In this document: positions 44,027 through 54,545 of the stretch, piece by piece
How positions within the stretch are numbered: the stretch's first letter is position 1
Layout: every line of letters starts with the position of its first letter
Origin: a marine gamma proteobacterium HTCC2080
GTDB taxonomy: Bacteria; Pseudomonadota; Gammaproteobacteria; Pseudomonadales; Halieaceae
Assembly: GCA_000169115.1 (NCBI GenBank)
Contig: AAVV01000001.1
Coordinates: forward strand, 372,001-436,000
Reading direction: 5' to 3'
DNA length: 64,000 nt
Position numbers and translations under genes: made by a program
The notes under the pieces: model-generated
What the model saw: the letters and a program-made list of their open reading frames with translations, nothing else
Database searches by the model: none
Told to the model about the DNA's origin: nothing

Positions 44027-45763
44027 GTGGATAAACAGACGCGCCTAGCGCGAACTATTCTTAACGGCTTCACAGCTTATTTTGCTGAGTTCGAGAATAT
44101 TACCCTCGCAGCCCGTACGCGCTTTGAGCTTGCAGAGTGGGGCATCATGCAGGAGATATCGACAAGGCGAATCGATCTCTACAAAGAAAAAGTTCTAGAA
44201 ACTTTGGCGTACGTTAACGTCATTGCCGACGATCGCATTTCCGATTTTGTATTTTGGACTGAGACTCGCGCTGTGTATGTTGAATTGGTTCGCGGCATGA
44301 CCAATTTCGAAATTGCAGAAACGTTCTATAACTCTATTTATAACTCTGTGTTTGGTCATCACCGCATTCGCAATGAACACGCCTTTGTATTCTCTCCCCA
44401 GGGAGACATGCCGCCGGTCGATGTCCGGCGCGTTGTGAAACGCTTCAGTGGTGATTTGCACGACAGTGTTGCGACCCTCTTGTCTCAGTACGCGATGCAT
44501 ATTCCCTATGAAAATATTGAGCGCGACAGTGCCTCTATTGTTGCGGCGATCGAGAATCAGCTTGGTGAGGTTGACGGCGCATCAGACTCTGCGGTTGAGC
44601 TGCATACCTTGGAGCATCACTTTTATCGTAACAAGGCCGTTTATATTGTCGGGCGTATTGTTGCTGAAGGCTTACAAATACCCTTCGTCCTTCCTATGCT
44701 TCACAACGGTGATGCCGTCGCCCCTGCCGTGTACATTGACACCATATTATTTGGGTCAGATCGAGTGAGTTTGTTATTCAGCTTTACTCGAAGTTACTTT
44801 ATGGTCGATGCATCGATTCCATCTCAGTATGTTTTGTTTTTGCATCAGCTAATGCCTAAAAAAGATATTTCTGAAATCTACAGTGCGATTGGTCACCACC
44901 GTCACGGCAAAACGTACTATTACCGTACTGCCTATCGTCATATGCGTGCTACCACGGATCAGTTTATTGTCGCTCCCGGGATTAAGGGAATGGTGATGAC
45001 TGTATTTACGTTGCCGTCTTACGAGTTTGTTTTCAAAATTATTAAAGACCGGTTCACGCCGCCAAAAGACGTTACGCACCAGCTTGTTAAGGATAAATAT
45101 AATTTGGTGAAGCGCTGGGATAGAGCGGGGCGCATGGCCGACACCCAAGAGTTCAACAACCTTGTTTTCGACCGGTCACGGTTTTCAGAAGAATTGATGG
45201 CAGAGCTTTACGAAGCCTGCCCTTCACAGTTGGTAATCAGCGGTACGGCACTGATTATTAAGCACTGCTACGTAGAGCGGCGCATGACTCCGCTCAATTT
45301 GTACTTGCAGAACGCTAGCGATGAAGACGTTGATGAAGTTATGAACGACTACGGAAAATCGATTAGGGAGCTTGCCGCGGCGAATATTTTCCCGGGTGAC
45401 ATGCTTTTGAAGAATTTTGGCGTGACCCGCCATGGTCGGGTAGTCTTTTATGATTACGACGAGATACAGCCGCTGTTGGAGTGTAATTTTCGTCGCATTC
45501 CACCACCGCGAGATGAATATGAAGAGATGGCTAGCAGGCCTTGGTATTCGGTAGGGCCCAACGACGTTTTCCCAGAGGAGTTTCGACTTTTCTTCTCGGG
45601 CAATCAGCGTGCAAGAAAGGCTTTTGACGCCCGTCACAGTGAAATTTACGACGCGGATTTTTGGACAGGTTTACAAGATCGCATACGGGAGGGGCACGTC
45701 GATGACTTCTACCCTTACCCACGGGTAATGCGTTTCCCTAGAGAACTGAGGAGCAAGGCCTGA
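44027..45763 (+). CDS. aceK: Isocitrate dehydrogenase kinase/phosphatase AceK
   Basis: The product has 578 residues from GTG 44027, with AGGGA 7 bases upstream; this equals the E. coli AceK length, while the longer frame from 43967 adds an unlikely leader. AceK phosphorylates and dephosphorylates isocitrate dehydrogenase, switching carbon into the glyoxylate shunt. The protein shows the typical ILNGFTAYFAEFENITLAAR start, a kinase ATP loop VAPGIKGMVMTVFTLPSYEF, and a catalytic VTRHGRVVFYDYDEIQPL. aceA/aceB are not nearby. Its stop overlaps the following phosphatase gene. Confidence 0.96.
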   Translation: MDKQTRLARTILNGFTAYFAEFENITLAARTRFELAEWGIMQEISTRRIDLYKEKVLETLAYVNVIADDRISDFVFWTETRAVYVELVRGMTNFEIAETFYNSIYNSVFGHHRIRNEHAFVFSPQGDMPPVDVRRVVKRFSGDLHDSVATLLSQYAMHIPYENIERDSASIVAAIENQLGEVDGASDSAVELHTLEHHFYRNKAVYIVGRIVAEGLQIPFVLPMLHNGDAVAPAVYIDTILFGSDRVSLLFSFTRSYFMVDASIPSQYVLFLHQLMPKKDISEIYSAIGHHRHGKTYYYRTAYRHMRATTDQFIVAPGIKGMVMTVFTLPSYEFVFKIIKDRFTPPKDVTHQLVKDKYNLVKRWDRAGRMADTQEFNNLVFDRSRFSEELMAELYEACPSQLVISGTALIIKHCYVERRMTPLNLYLQNASDEDVDEVMNDYGKSIRELAAANIFPGDMLLKNFGVTRHGRVVFYDYDEIQPLLECNFRRIPPPRDEYEEMASRPWYSVGPNDVFPEEFRLFFSGNQRARKAFDARHSEIYDADFWTGLQDRIREGHVDDFYPYPRVMRFPRELRSKA

Positions 45764-46470
45764 TGGCTTCGATTTACCTTATTCGCCACGGACAGGCGTC
45801 CTTTGGCTCAGCCAATTACGACCAGCTTTCAACTTTGGGGCAGCGTCAGGCCGATGTAACCGGCGAGTTCCTTTCGACGATAGGCCTTAAAATTGACGCT
45901 GCAGTGGCTGGTACTTTGTCGCGTCAGCAAGAAACCGGTGCTCGAGTGCTGGTGGGTTTAGGTGACCCCTGTGAGTTACAAACTGACCGCCGATTCAATG
46001 AGATTAACAATGAGGAGCAGGTCAGCGCGCTTTTGCCCGGTCTGATTGATAAAGACCCGGTGCTGGCTGAAATTGCGGGTCGAGATTTTGGCGATAGTAA
46101 GGACTATCAGAAAATCATAGACGCAGTATTCAATGCTTGGGTCAGCCCAGACTGCCCCGACTGTGGCATTACGCCTTGGCCCGTATTCAGAGATGGCGTA
46201 CAGGCAGCACTGAAGGACATTATGACGTCTGTTGGAGCGGGCAAGAATACGGCGGTTTTTACATCAGGTGGCACGATCGCTACGGCCGTCGGGCTTATTG
46301 TTGGCGCTCACCACAGCGGTTTTTATCAATTTTATGAACCCGTTATGAACTGCTCGATTACTCGACTCATCTACAGCAGTAAGCGTGTTTCATTGTCTAA
46401 CTTTAATGACGCAGCGCACCTGCAGCTGCTGTCTGCCCAGCGGCAAGAATCACTGGTGACATATCGATGA
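45763..46470 (+). CDS. Histidine phosphatase superfamily protein (phosphoglycerate-mutase-like) 1
   Basis: The 235-residue protein has the catalytic RHG at the start: IYLIRHGQASFGSANYDQLS. The second His is in VFTSGGTIATAVGLIVG or nearby, and the usual phosphate-binding Arg in AGTLSRQQETG. It starts with ATG inside the aceK stop (TGATG), so it is translationally coupled to aceK. Substrate unknown; broad-range phosphatases are common in the family. Confidence 0.85.
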   Translation: MASIYLIRHGQASFGSANYDQLSTLGQRQADVTGEFLSTIGLKIDAAVAGTLSRQQETGARVLVGLGDPCELQTDRRFNEINNEEQVSALLPGLIDKDPVLAEIAGRDFGDSKDYQKIIDAVFNAWVSPDCPDCGITPWPVFRDGVQAALKDIMTSVGAGKNTAVFTSGGTIATAVGLIVGAHHSGFYQFYEPVMNCSITRLIYSSKRVSLSNFNDAAHLQLLSAQRQESLVTYR

Positions 46471-47018
46471 CTCAGGTCTGGTTGGTACGTCACGGTGAAG
46501 CCTCGGCAAGCTGGGGTGAGCATAGTGACCCAGGGCTAAGTGACAAAGGTTTGCGTGAGGCTGAAGCTTCAGCAACACATTTGCAGTCAGTCGTGCCCGA
46601 GGATGTAGCTCTGGTGAGCAGCCCTAAAGCACGAGCGCAGGAAACTGCGGCACCTTTAGCCGCATGCTTAAATCGGACTGTTGTGGTTAATGATGCGTTT
46701 CAAGAGATTCAAGCCCCGGTACCCCTTGAGAGCCGCCAGGTTTGGCTGCAGGGCTTTATGCGTCAAACATGGGACCAGCAAGATGAGTCACTATGGCGTT
46801 GGCGAGACGGGATTGTGAGCGCCTTACAGGAGCTTACAGAACCAACGGTTATCTTTACCCATTTTCTTGTGATCAACACTGTGGTGGCACATAGTCGCCA
46901 GGCCAGTAAAACGGTGCAGTGCTGGCCCGATAACGGATCGATCCATGCCCTTGAGCTGCGCGAAGGCGCGATTGAGGTGGTGCGTCTGGGGCGGCAAATG
47001 ACCTCAGTCGTTAATTAG
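46467..47018 (+). CDS. Histidine phosphatase superfamily protein 2
   Basis: The 183-residue protein starts with ATG overlapping the previous stop (ATGA). The motif RHGEA is in VWLVRHGEASASWGEHSDPG, SSPKARAQETAAPLAACLN supplies the second Arg, and the second His is in VIFTHFLVINTVVAHSRQA. It is shorter than its upstream neighbour, and the two are only distant paralogues. With aceK it forms a three-gene overlapping unit. Confidence 0.85.
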   Translation: MTQVWLVRHGEASASWGEHSDPGLSDKGLREAEASATHLQSVVPEDVALVSSPKARAQETAAPLAACLNRTVVVNDAFQEIQAPVPLESRQVWLQGFMRQTWDQQDESLWRWRDGIVSALQELTEPTVIFTHFLVINTVVAHSRQASKTVQCWPDNGSIHALELREGAIEVVRLGRQMTSVVN

Positions 47019-47027
47019 TCATCGACG

Positions 47028-47843
47028 TTAATGCGTCTTTGGTCGGACCAGCGCTTCCTGAGTGGTAGAAGCCAGCAGCGTGCCGTCCTGACTCCAAAAC
47101 TGGCCTCGATTAAAACCTCTGGCGTTACCGGCCCACGGGCTATCGCATTCATAAAGTAAGAACTCACTAACATTGACCGGCTCGTGAAACCAGATAGCGT
47201 GATCGAGACTGGCGGCAATGTGGTTGATGTCCCAGTCCTGCATGCCCTGAGGATAAAAGCTGGTGCCTAGTAGGGCACAGTCTGAAATTAATGCGAGTGC
47301 AGCTTGGTGCAGCCTCGGGTCTTCCTTGAGTTGACCTGCGGCCTTAAACCAATTTTGCTGCTTTTGCTGTGGCTGCTCAGTGCGTGCGGTAATTCGCACT
47401 CGGTCGATTTGATACATGTCACTAAAGCTTTTGTATTTGGGCCCAAGGTTCAGAGCGGCGGCTTCTTCAGGCGAGGGAACCTCGGGCATTTTCTCGCTAT
47501 GTGTAAAGCCAGCCTCGGTAATCTGATAGCTAATAGAGGTGTTAAAGATTGCGTCCCCACGTTGTCGTGCTACAACACGACGGGTGGCGAATGAGCGACC
47601 GTCGCGAATAGGATCAACATCAAACTCAATCGGAATTGTTGAGTCACCGGCGCGTAAGAAGTAAGCATGCATGGAGTGAGCTATTAGGGTGTTGTCGACT
47701 GTATCGTTGGCGGCTAAAAGGCACTGGGCTAAAACCTGACCGCCAAAAATTCGAGGCTGTGGTGTCGGGCTATGTCCCCTGAACCAGTAACGACCGACCT
47801 GTTCGGGCTTGATTAAGTCCATGACATCTTGAAAGTTTGGCAC
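47028..47843 (-). CDS. tesB: Acyl-CoA thioesterase II (TesB)
   Basis: The 271-residue protein starts with GTG, with GGGAGGT 6 bases upstream. TesB hydrolyses medium- and long-chain acyl-CoA. The double hot-dog pattern is visible: RIFGGQVLAQCLLAAND and LIAHSMHAYFLRAGDSTIPI in the first half, and the C-terminal WFHEPVNVSEFLLYECDSPW with NRGQFWSQDGTLLASTTQEA. Convergent with the histidine phosphatase gene (9-base gap) and downstream of the double-TetR gene on the same strand, 21 bases away. Confidence 0.93.
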   Translation of the reverse strand: MPNFQDVMDLIKPEQVGRYWFRGHSPTPQPRIFGGQVLAQCLLAANDTVDNTLIAHSMHAYFLRAGDSTIPIEFDVDPIRDGRSFATRRVVARQRGDAIFNTSISYQITEAGFTHSEKMPEVPSPEEAAALNLGPKYKSFSDMYQIDRVRITARTEQPQQKQQNWFKAAGQLKEDPRLHQAALALISDCALLGTSFYPQGMQDWDINHIAASLDHAIWFHEPVNVSEFLLYECDSPWAGNARGFNRGQFWSQDGTLLASTTQEALVRPKTH

Positions 47844-47864
47844 CGATACCTCCCGGGCGCAGTT

Positions 47865-49142
47865 TTAGTTAGTGGACTTTGCTAAGCCGAAATAGAAAAC
47901 ATCGAAATACTCAACAGCCGTCTGATCGATATCATCAACACGTCGCCAGTCACTAATATCCATGGCGGCGTTTACCGCACCTTCCAGCATATTTTGCATA
48001 ATGGCGGCATTTACATCCCGGAAGGTTCCTTCTTCCTGTCCTTCGCGAATGAATTGCCCCAGATTGTCACTGCTGGCTTGAGTACGGATAAGAATACGTC
48101 TGCGAATTGGTGGGGGTAGCGCTGTAATCGTGTTGTAGCGAATCAATGGGCCAAGGTCGGAGTTTTGGATGTGGAATACCTGCCGGCAGGCAGTGTCGAG
48201 CTTTTGTGGCGCAGACATCGTGCTTTTTCCGATGTCTGTGTAAATGGCATCGGTGAGATCCAGCGAGTGCTCATAACATTGGGTGAGCAGTGCTTCTTTG
48301 TTCGTGAAGTGGTAGTAAAACGCACCCTTTGAAACCTGTAGATGTTCGGCAATCTCATCGAGGGATGTGCCGTTGAAGCCTTTCCGGTTGAAAAAGCGCG
48401 TTCCAGCTTTAAAAAATGCTTCCTGCTTAAGTCGGTTTTGAGCTTCGCGGTCAAAGCCCTTTGCGGGAACAACGCCTTCAGCATTGAGGACATGGTCAGC
48501 CGGCTGGTACTGAGCGTCAGCTGCAAACAGGCCGTGCTTTACTATATTTCGTAAGGCAGAGCCCGCTAATACGGCTTCTTCCCGGGGCATTTCGTACAGC
48601 CAATAAAAAGACCAGTCCAAAGCCCCAATTAATGCTCGCGCCGTGGCTGTGGAATGGCAGGGCCGTATAACATTGCTTTCAATACCGTCGCGTATGTAAG
48701 AGCGAATCCGCATGAACATGCGTAGGTACTCATGGATCAGTGCTTCCCGATGTTCGTCTTTTAGCGAAGCAAACTCTAAAGGCGCTGCGTAATAGTCACC
48801 ATGACCCGAGAGTGCTTTCAGGATCATGGAGATATTTTCTTCCATGAAGAGCAAAATTCTCTCCAAAGGATCGTCAGTTGTTTGTTCGACTTGGTCTAGG
48901 GTTTTGTGCGCTTGGCGCATTGCTGCGTCATAGCATTGATAGATGAGGTCTTCTTTGGTTTTTACGTAGTAATAAAGGCTTGTCTTGGTCAGACCTAGCT
49001 TGTCGGCGACGTCGCTCAGTGTGGTTGATCGGGCCCCTTTTGTATTAAAAAGCTTTGCTGCTCTCGACAAAATAGCACTGTGCTTTGCCTCGTGTTGAAT
49101 ACCGCGATTAAAGGGCGATCCGTTGTCGGTCACAGTTGTCAA
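47865..49142 (-). CDS. Fusion of two TetR-type repressors in one polypeptide
   Basis: The product has 425 residues, about twice the family's usual length. The first TetR helix-turn-helix is at residues ~20-65 (ILSRAAKLFNTKGARSTTLS, DVADKLGLTKTSLYYYVKTK) and a second complete one at ~235-280 (AGTRFFNRKGFNGTSLDEIA, EHLQVSKGAFYYHFTNKEAL). Each is followed by its own ligand-like helical domain. No stop or frameshift lies between the halves. The start is TTG 49142; GTG 49133 is an alternative. It lies between tesB (same strand) and a divergent crotonase gene, so control of fatty-acid or acyl-CoA genes is likely. Confidence 0.88.
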   Translation of the reverse strand: MTTVTDNGSPFNRGIQHEAKHSAILSRAAKLFNTKGARSTTLSDVADKLGLTKTSLYYYVKTKEDLIYQCYDAAMRQAHKTLDQVEQTTDDPLERILLFMEENISMILKALSGHGDYYAAPLEFASLKDEHREALIHEYLRMFMRIRSYIRDGIESNVIRPCHSTATARALIGALDWSFYWLYEMPREEAVLAGSALRNIVKHGLFAADAQYQPADHVLNAEGVVPAKGFDREAQNRLKQEAFFKAGTRFFNRKGFNGTSLDEIAEHLQVSKGAFYYHFTNKEALLTQCYEHSLDLTDAIYTDIGKSTMSAPQKLDTACRQVFHIQNSDLGPLIRYNTITALPPPIRRRILIRTQASSDNLGQFIREGQEEGTFRDVNAAIMQNMLEGAVNAAMDISDWRRVDDIDQTAVEYFDVFYFGLAKSTN

Positions 49143-49276
49143 AATTAAGTTATTCGCAAGATTCGATTTTTTGAACTTTAAGTATTTTTTTTGTCCGTGT
49201 CCATGTAAGACTGTTTTATTTGAACCTTAATGCCCCCTAGACTAGGTAATCAGCAGCAGATGGAGCTTTTCTCGAT

Positions 49277-50029
49277 ATGACTTCGACTATCTTATTTGAC
49301 CAGGAAGCTGGTATTGCGACCTTGCGTTTTAATCGGCCGGATCGCCGCAATGCTCTAGGTCGTGATGAGCTGTCGGGCATTCAAAGGGCTTTAAATGAAC
49401 TGAGGCCCGAGACGCGGGTGCTGGTGATCACATCTGCATCGGGCGCTACGTTTTGTGCTGGAGCCGATTTGCAGCAAATTCGTTCAGGTGAGTTAGATGG
49501 TGATCAATTTCAGCAAGTGACTAATGAGTTGGCTGACTTACCTATTCCTACTCTCTGCGTCATTAACGGCAATGTATTTGGCGGTGGTTGTGAGCTTGCG
49601 ATGTCATGTGACTTCAGGCTCGCGTCCGAAGATATAGTGATGCGCGTGCCCGCTTCAGCAATCGGACTGTGTTATCCCATTGAGGGCATCGAACGCATGG
49701 TCAACCGTTTGGGGGTTACTCTCGCCAAGCGGATTCTTGTCGCGGCAGAGGAATTTTCTGCCCAACAGATGTTGGAATTTGGAATTGTTAGTCGATTGAT
49801 TAGTGAGGATCAGCTAATAGCAGAGAGTAACCTGACAGCGAAGATGTTGGCGCAGCGCGCACCCTTAGCAGTGGCGGCAATGTTGAAAATAATTCGCCAA
49901 GCAGAGCGAGGCGGTATTAACGTAAAAGAAGCTCGAGAGCTGGCAGCTTTTTGTTCTGAGTCAGATGATTTACGAGAAGGTCTGCTGGCCCAAAAAGAGC
50001 GGCGCGCACCTATTTTTAGAGGTGTCTAG
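49277..50029 (+). CDS. Enoyl-CoA hydratase/isomerase (crotonase) family protein
   Basis: The 250-residue protein starts with ATG, with GGAGC 9 bases upstream. Oxyanion-hole segments are SASGATFCAGADLQQIRSG and INGNVFGGGCELAMSCDFRL; the second has the GGG of crotonase. The following IGLCYPIEGIERMVNRLG lacks an obvious hydratase Glu. It is divergent from the double-TetR gene with a 134-base promoter region and is a likely regulatory target. Confidence 0.88.
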   Translation: MTSTILFDQEAGIATLRFNRPDRRNALGRDELSGIQRALNELRPETRVLVITSASGATFCAGADLQQIRSGELDGDQFQQVTNELADLPIPTLCVINGNVFGGGCELAMSCDFRLASEDIVMRVPASAIGLCYPIEGIERMVNRLGVTLAKRILVAAEEFSAQQMLEFGIVSRLISEDQLIAESNLTAKMLAQRAPLAVAAMLKIIRQAERGGINVKEARELAAFCSESDDLREGLLAQKERRAPIFRGV

Positions 50030-50053
50030 TGACACCGCCCCCTTACCCTGCCG

Positions 50054-53000
50054 TTAGGCCCAGCGTTGCAGGGCGGCTACGGCATTCCTAGCCAGTTCTT
50101 CGATGTCTTCATAATCTTCCTGTGACAAAGTGATTTGGCCAACAGCGGCAGCCTGCTCAATGTCGTTGAGTGCCTTTGTCAGCTGAGTAGCACCCACATT
50201 ACCACTCATAGACTTTAGGGCATGGGCGTTTTGTCGCAGTGTTTCAGTGTCTTCGGTGTTAATCGACGAACGCAAATTTCCAAGGTTTATTGGCAATTGC
50301 GTATTAAAGGAAGCGATAACCTTGCCGAGCAGCTCGCTACCGCCAGAGCCTGGATTAATGGCCAATATCGATTCTATGACGTTCTCGTCAATGGGGCCTT
50401 GGCCTGCTGCATGCTCTGTTGCCGAACCTTTAATAGTGTCGTTGGCGATTTTATGTGTGAGCGTTGCAATGATTCTGTTTTCTAGCTGGGCGACGTTGAA
50501 AGGCTTGGTCATGAACTCATCCATCCCCGAGCTCAATGCCTGCTCGTACTCCTCAGCTCGTGCTGCTGCCGTCAGCGCAATAATAGGTGTGCGTTCGTAG
50601 TCGCGCTCTGATTCAATCTCACGGATCAGTTTGGTGGCCTCGAAACCATCCATGACTGGCATCTGGCAATCCATGAGGACCAGGTCAAAGCGTTGACGTC
50701 GAAATAGGGTGACAGCTTCAAGACCATTTTCAGCGAGATTAGACCTCAGCCCCATGGACTTCAGTATTTCCTGCACCAGAATTTGGTTGACCTTATTGTC
50801 CTCAACAATCAGCACATCTGCATTAATTTGAAGAGAGGGGGTGGGCGCTGCAGCCTGCGCTGCTTTACTGGAAAGCGCTTCTTCGAGATTACTGGTTGTG
50901 ATGGGCCTGTGGAGACCAATCCAGTGCTGAGAGTGCAGGCGCGGCGACAGACTTTTTATTGACGTCGCTAGTATTTTTTTAACGGAATCAACCTCCAGCT
51001 CTATAGTGTCGAGTTCACTTGGGTTCAGAAGTTGGTCCACGATTAGCGCATCACAGGTGATTTGACCAAGTTCTTCAACGCTTTGGATGGTGACAGTGTC
51101 GTAGCCAATTAATGCGGCATGTGCGGCTGTACTACTTTTGAGTACCTCGTCGTCTGTCAGTAGACCAATAGTTCCACGGTCTAGCGTTGGCCTTATTTCA
51201 GCCACCTCCAGAGGAATTGCAACGATAACTCTAGTGCCAGTGCCGGGCGTGGGAGTCTCTATTGAAAGAGATCCGCCCATAACCTCGGCAAAATTACGAC
51301 AAATAGTTAAGCCCAGTCCTGTACCACCATACTGGCGAGTCGTGCTGGTATCAGCTTGGGTGAATTTTTCGAACACTCGCGTTCGAGCATCATCGGGAAT
51401 ACCGTCTCCCGTATCGTCTACCACCATTCGAACATCGCCCGAAGCATCTACCCCGAGTGCAACAGTGATGCGACCCGACTCTGTAAATTTTATAGCGTTG
51501 CCGACCAGGTTCGTAATGATCTGGCGTATTTTCTGTGGATCGCCCCGGTAGCTACCGGCCAAGGCGGCATCAGGTATAAAGTCTAGCTTTAGCCCTTTTC
51601 GTTGTGCAGGTTCGCCCTGGAGATAGCAGACTTCATCGATCACGCTAACAAGGTCGAACTCAACGGATTCGATATCCATCCGGTCAGCCTCGATCTTGGC
51701 TAAATCTAAAATCTCACTAATTAGATGGAGCAGAGTTTTTCCAGAGTTTAGTGCAGCTCTAGCGAAACGGCTTTGTTGAGGGGTCGTGTCGGTTTTGAGC
51801 AAAAGCTCATTCATTCCAATAATGCCATGTAACGGTGTTCTAATTTCATGGCTCATCACTGCCAGAAATTCAGACTTGGCAACATTGGCAGCTTCTGCAG
51901 CTTGCTTGGCTTCTTCGAGGTCTACAGTTCTTTCGCGCACCTGAAAAGCTAATTCTTTCTCTCTTTCCCTTACACGATTAAGAGATTTTTTCATCGACTG
52001 AATTATCGTCAGCACAATGATGAGCAGAATCAGGAAAAAGGCTATCGCAGCGTATGTCGTTTGCCACCAAGCTGGGCGAACAATAATTGGCATTTTTAGT
52101 GCATCGTAGTTCCAATCACCCAGGACTCCCTTTGCAGCTATTTCTAAGACGTACTCGCCGGCGTCCAGATCAGTTAGGGTTACCGTGCGCTCTTCTTTCC
52201 GATTAATCCAATTGTCAGTAAATCCTAGAATTCTGTATTGATATTGTATGACTTCAGGTGCGACATATTCGGAACCAAAAAACTCAATATCGGCTATTTT
52301 TTCATTACTATCTAATATCAGCGTATAAGTGGATAAGTCGTCGGGGAATTGACGATATTCACCCATTACGCTAATTGAGGAGAGCCCTACCTTAACTTGT
52401 TTGTCTTCTTGGTCTGCTGCAGAAGCATCTACTGTGACAACGCCCCTGAATCCGCCAAAATAAATTATGCCTTGCCGAGTGTTAAAAGAAGAGCCAACTA
52501 AGAACTCCCCATTGTTTGCTCCAAACTTATTTGTGTAATGACGAACCTTTAGCGTGTCTGGATTGAACCGCGTCAAACCCTCGTTGTGGGAAATCCAATA
52601 CTGATTGGTCGCATCCTTGTGGATGCCCATGACTGCATTGCTGGGTAAATTTAAGGATCTGGACTTATTGATTACTGAGGTAATTTCTCCTTCAGTTGTG
52701 CGTTCAGCCTTAATCAGTCCGTAACGTAAAGTGCCGATCCACAATGAGTTATCCTGTCCATGCTGAAGTTCAATAGTACCTATGTTTGTGAGATTACTGT
52801 CATCACCAAGTGCCAGAGTCGCAAATGATGTGTTTCGATAGTCAGATAAGTCACTAGAAAGCTTGGCTATTCCATTCTCATTTGCGACTAAAATTCCCCG
52901 GTCCCTATCATTTAGCAAAGCAAACACGCGGTCGCTTATGTTGCTGCCTTCGGTACTCCTAAACGTTCTCGCAACACGACCACTTGTTTCGACAATGCTT

Positions 53001-54400
53001 AATCCCCCCCCATAGGTGCCAACGATGATCTCTCCACTGCCAGCTTTTTCTAAGGAAGTGATTGCGTTGCTATGCAGCCCATCACTGCTGTTAGGGTCGT
53101 AGGGCACTCGAGAAATTGATGCGGCTTTCCTGTCGTATCGGTAAAGACCGCCTTCAAATGTCCCAATCCAAACAGTAGTTTTATCAGCGAGTACAGTTGT
53201 GGCCACGTCATCAGCTATCAATGAGTTGGTCGATGAGTTTATGTGCGAGAAATTCTGACCGCCTGGCTTCTGAAATGACACTCCAGCATCTGTAGCAAGC
53301 CACAGAGTTCCATCATCAGACACGAAAACTCCGTTAACAGTATTGCTTAATATGTTTGAATTATTTCTACTGGTAGGAGTAACGATACTTGCTCTAGCTT
53401 GAACTAACCCATTAATGAAACCTATCCAAAAGGTTGAGTCATCGCTTTTATAGATGCTGTAGACCTGAGTATCCGAGAGGCCTTCATTAAAGTCCGAATA
53501 GTTCCGGAAGGTTCTTCCTCCATCGAGAGTAATGCTCAGTCCTTTGCCTGTGCCAATCCAGGTTGCGTCGTCATCATCATGAAATACTGCAGAGATACTA
53601 TTTGATGGCAGATCTAAAACGTCATTGCCTGCGGTTATACGCCTAATTGATTTGTTGTTTGTGCTAATTATGACGATTCCCTGGTCTAGGGTGGCAAGCC
53701 AAATGTCGTCGTTTTTCAGGCTTATCGTGTAGGCCGCCATATTCGCAATATCAACATTTATCGATAGTGGGATAAATTCTAAATCTCCGGCAAGCCACTT
53801 AAGGCGGTAGATGCCGTGTCCCGACACCAGGGCGTAAGTACCAGATTCTGAAACAATAAGATCAAGAACTTGCGCATTGGGATTGAACTGAGCTATCGGG
53901 AGTTTGAAGTGAAAATATTGATCTGTTTCGGGCCTAAAAATACCAACCGCGCCCGTCATTCCCAGCCAAACCTGTCCAGTTTTTTCCAATTCAAAGGCGT
54001 GGATATCTAGCTTTTTTCGTTGCAAGCCTGCTGGTATTAAAAATTCTTTCTTGGTCCTATCGAATTTTGTCAGCGTTGCTGTGGTGGCTATCCACAGGGT
54101 TCCATCAGCAGATTCTTTGGTTCCCAATAAGCCTCCCGGTGGGAGTCCATTCTCCTCAACAAATAGTGAGAGATATTTTTCGACGCGTCGACCGTCATAA
54201 ACGTTGAGGCCCTCTTGCGTGGATAGCCACATAGAGCCGGTTGAGTCCTGATAGGTGTCAGTTACGATACGCTGACTAAGCTGGCTGGTTACTGCAGATG
54301 GCCAAAACACAAGGTTTGGCCCATCTGCTGGAAGAGCAAGCGTGTTGCAAGTCCAAGACAGAGCCAGAGTTAAAACCAAACTTTGAATTGCGGTTTTCAT
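50054..54400 (-). CDS. Hybrid histidine kinase with periplasmic two-component propeller sensor
   Basis: The protein has 1448 residues. Signal peptide to ~residue 23 ([13 protein letters not shown]); periplasmic Reg_prop blades (~30-680: W-x-S/A-T-x-x-G repeats such as [17 protein letters not shown]); Y_Y_Y domain (~700-780, [13 protein letters not shown]); one membrane span ([18 protein letters not shown], ~residue 790); coiled coil; HisKA with [20 protein letters not shown]; HATPase with [18 protein letters not shown]; a degenerate receiver-like block; a receiver with [20 protein letters not shown]; and a C-terminal Hpt with [13 protein letters not shown]. It resembles HTCS sensors of polysaccharide systems but ends in Hpt, with no AraC domain. 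Downstream of the repeat-protein gene on the same strand. Confidence 0.9.
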   Translation of the reverse strand: MKTAIQSLVLTLALSWTCNTLALPADGPNLVFWPSAVTSQLSQRIVTDTYQDSTGSMWLSTQEGLNVYDGRRVEKYLSLFVEENGLPPGGLLGTKESADGTLWIATTATLTKFDRTKKEFLIPAGLQRKKLDIHAFELEKTGQVWLGMTGAVGIFRPETDQYFHFKLPIAQFNPNAQVLDLIVSESGTYALVSGHGIYRLKWLAGDLEFIPLSINVDIANMAAYTISLKNDDIWLATLDQGIVIISTNNKSIRRITAGNDVLDLPSNSISAVFHDDDDATWIGTGKGLSITLDGGRTFRNYSDFNEGLSDTQVYSIYKSDDSTFWIGFINGLVQARASIVTPTSRNNSNILSNTVNGVFVSDDGTLWLATDAGVSFQKPGGQNFSHINSSTNSLIADDVATTVLADKTTVWIGTFEGGLYRYDRKAASISRVPYDPNSSDGLHSNAITSLEKAGSGEIIVGTYGGGLSIVETSGRVARTFRSTEGSNISDRVFALLNDRDRGILVANENGIAKLSSDLSDYRNTSFATLALGDDSNLTNIGTIELQHGQDNSLWIGTLRYGLIKAERTTEGEITSVINKSRSLNLPSNAVMGIHKDATNQYWISHNEGLTRFNPDTLKVRHYTNKFGANNGEFLVGSSFNTRQGIIYFGGFRGVVTVDASAADQEDKQVKVGLSSISVMGEYRQFPDDLSTYTLILDSNEKIADIEFFGSEYVAPEVIQYQYRILGFTDNWINRKEERTVTLTDLDAGEYVLEIAAKGVLGDWNYDALKMPIIVRPAWWQTTYAAIAFFLILLIIVLTIIQSMKKSLNRVREREKELAFQVRERTVDLEEAKQAAEAANVAKSEFLAVMSHEIRTPLHGIIGMNELLLKTDTTPQQSRFARAALNSGKTLLHLISEILDLAKIEADRMDIESVEFDLVSVIDEVCYLQGEPAQRKGLKLDFIPDAALAGSYRGDPQKIRQIITNLVGNAIKFTESGRITVALGVDASGDVRMVVDDTGDGIPDDARTRVFEKFTQADTSTTRQYGGTGLGLTICRNFAEVMGGSLSIETPTPGTGTRVIVAIPLEVAEIRPTLDRGTIGLLTDDEVLKSSTAAHAALIGYDTVTIQSVEELGQITCDALIVDQLLNPSELDTIELEVDSVKKILATSIKSLSPRLHSQHWIGLHRPITTSNLEEALSSKAAQAAAPTPSLQINADVLIVEDNKVNQILVQEILKSMGLRSNLAENGLEAVTLFRRQRFDLVLMDCQMPVMDGFEATKLIREIESERDYERTPIIALTAAARAEEYEQALSSGMDEFMTKPFNVAQLENRIIATLTHKIANDTIKGSATEHAAGQGPIDENVIESILAINPGSGGSELLGKVIASFNTQLPINLGNLRSSINTEDTETLRQNAHALKSMSGNVGATQLTKALNDIEQAAAVGQITLSQEDYEDIEELARNAVAALQRWA

Positions 54401-54446
54401 CAGCCTGACACTAAGCTGAGGGTACTTAAGTGTAAAGGGAGAAATT

Positions 54447-54478
54447 AAAAGATCTCAGGCAGTAACGTGCCTGAGATC
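54447..54478 (-). terminator. Intrinsic terminator after the repeat-protein gene
   Basis: A perfect 11-bp stem GATCTCAGGCA/TGCCTGAGATC with loop gtaacg lies ~70 bases past the repeat-protein stop. Read on the minus strand it is followed by TTTTAATTT. It probably separates that transcript from the hybrid kinase gene, which starts 47 bases further on. Confidence 0.88.
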
Positions 54479-54545
54479 GATGTTGAGGCGCGGCAGAATC
54501 ATCAAAATCTTGTTTTGCTAGTGCGAGAGCGCGCCAAAGACAAGA

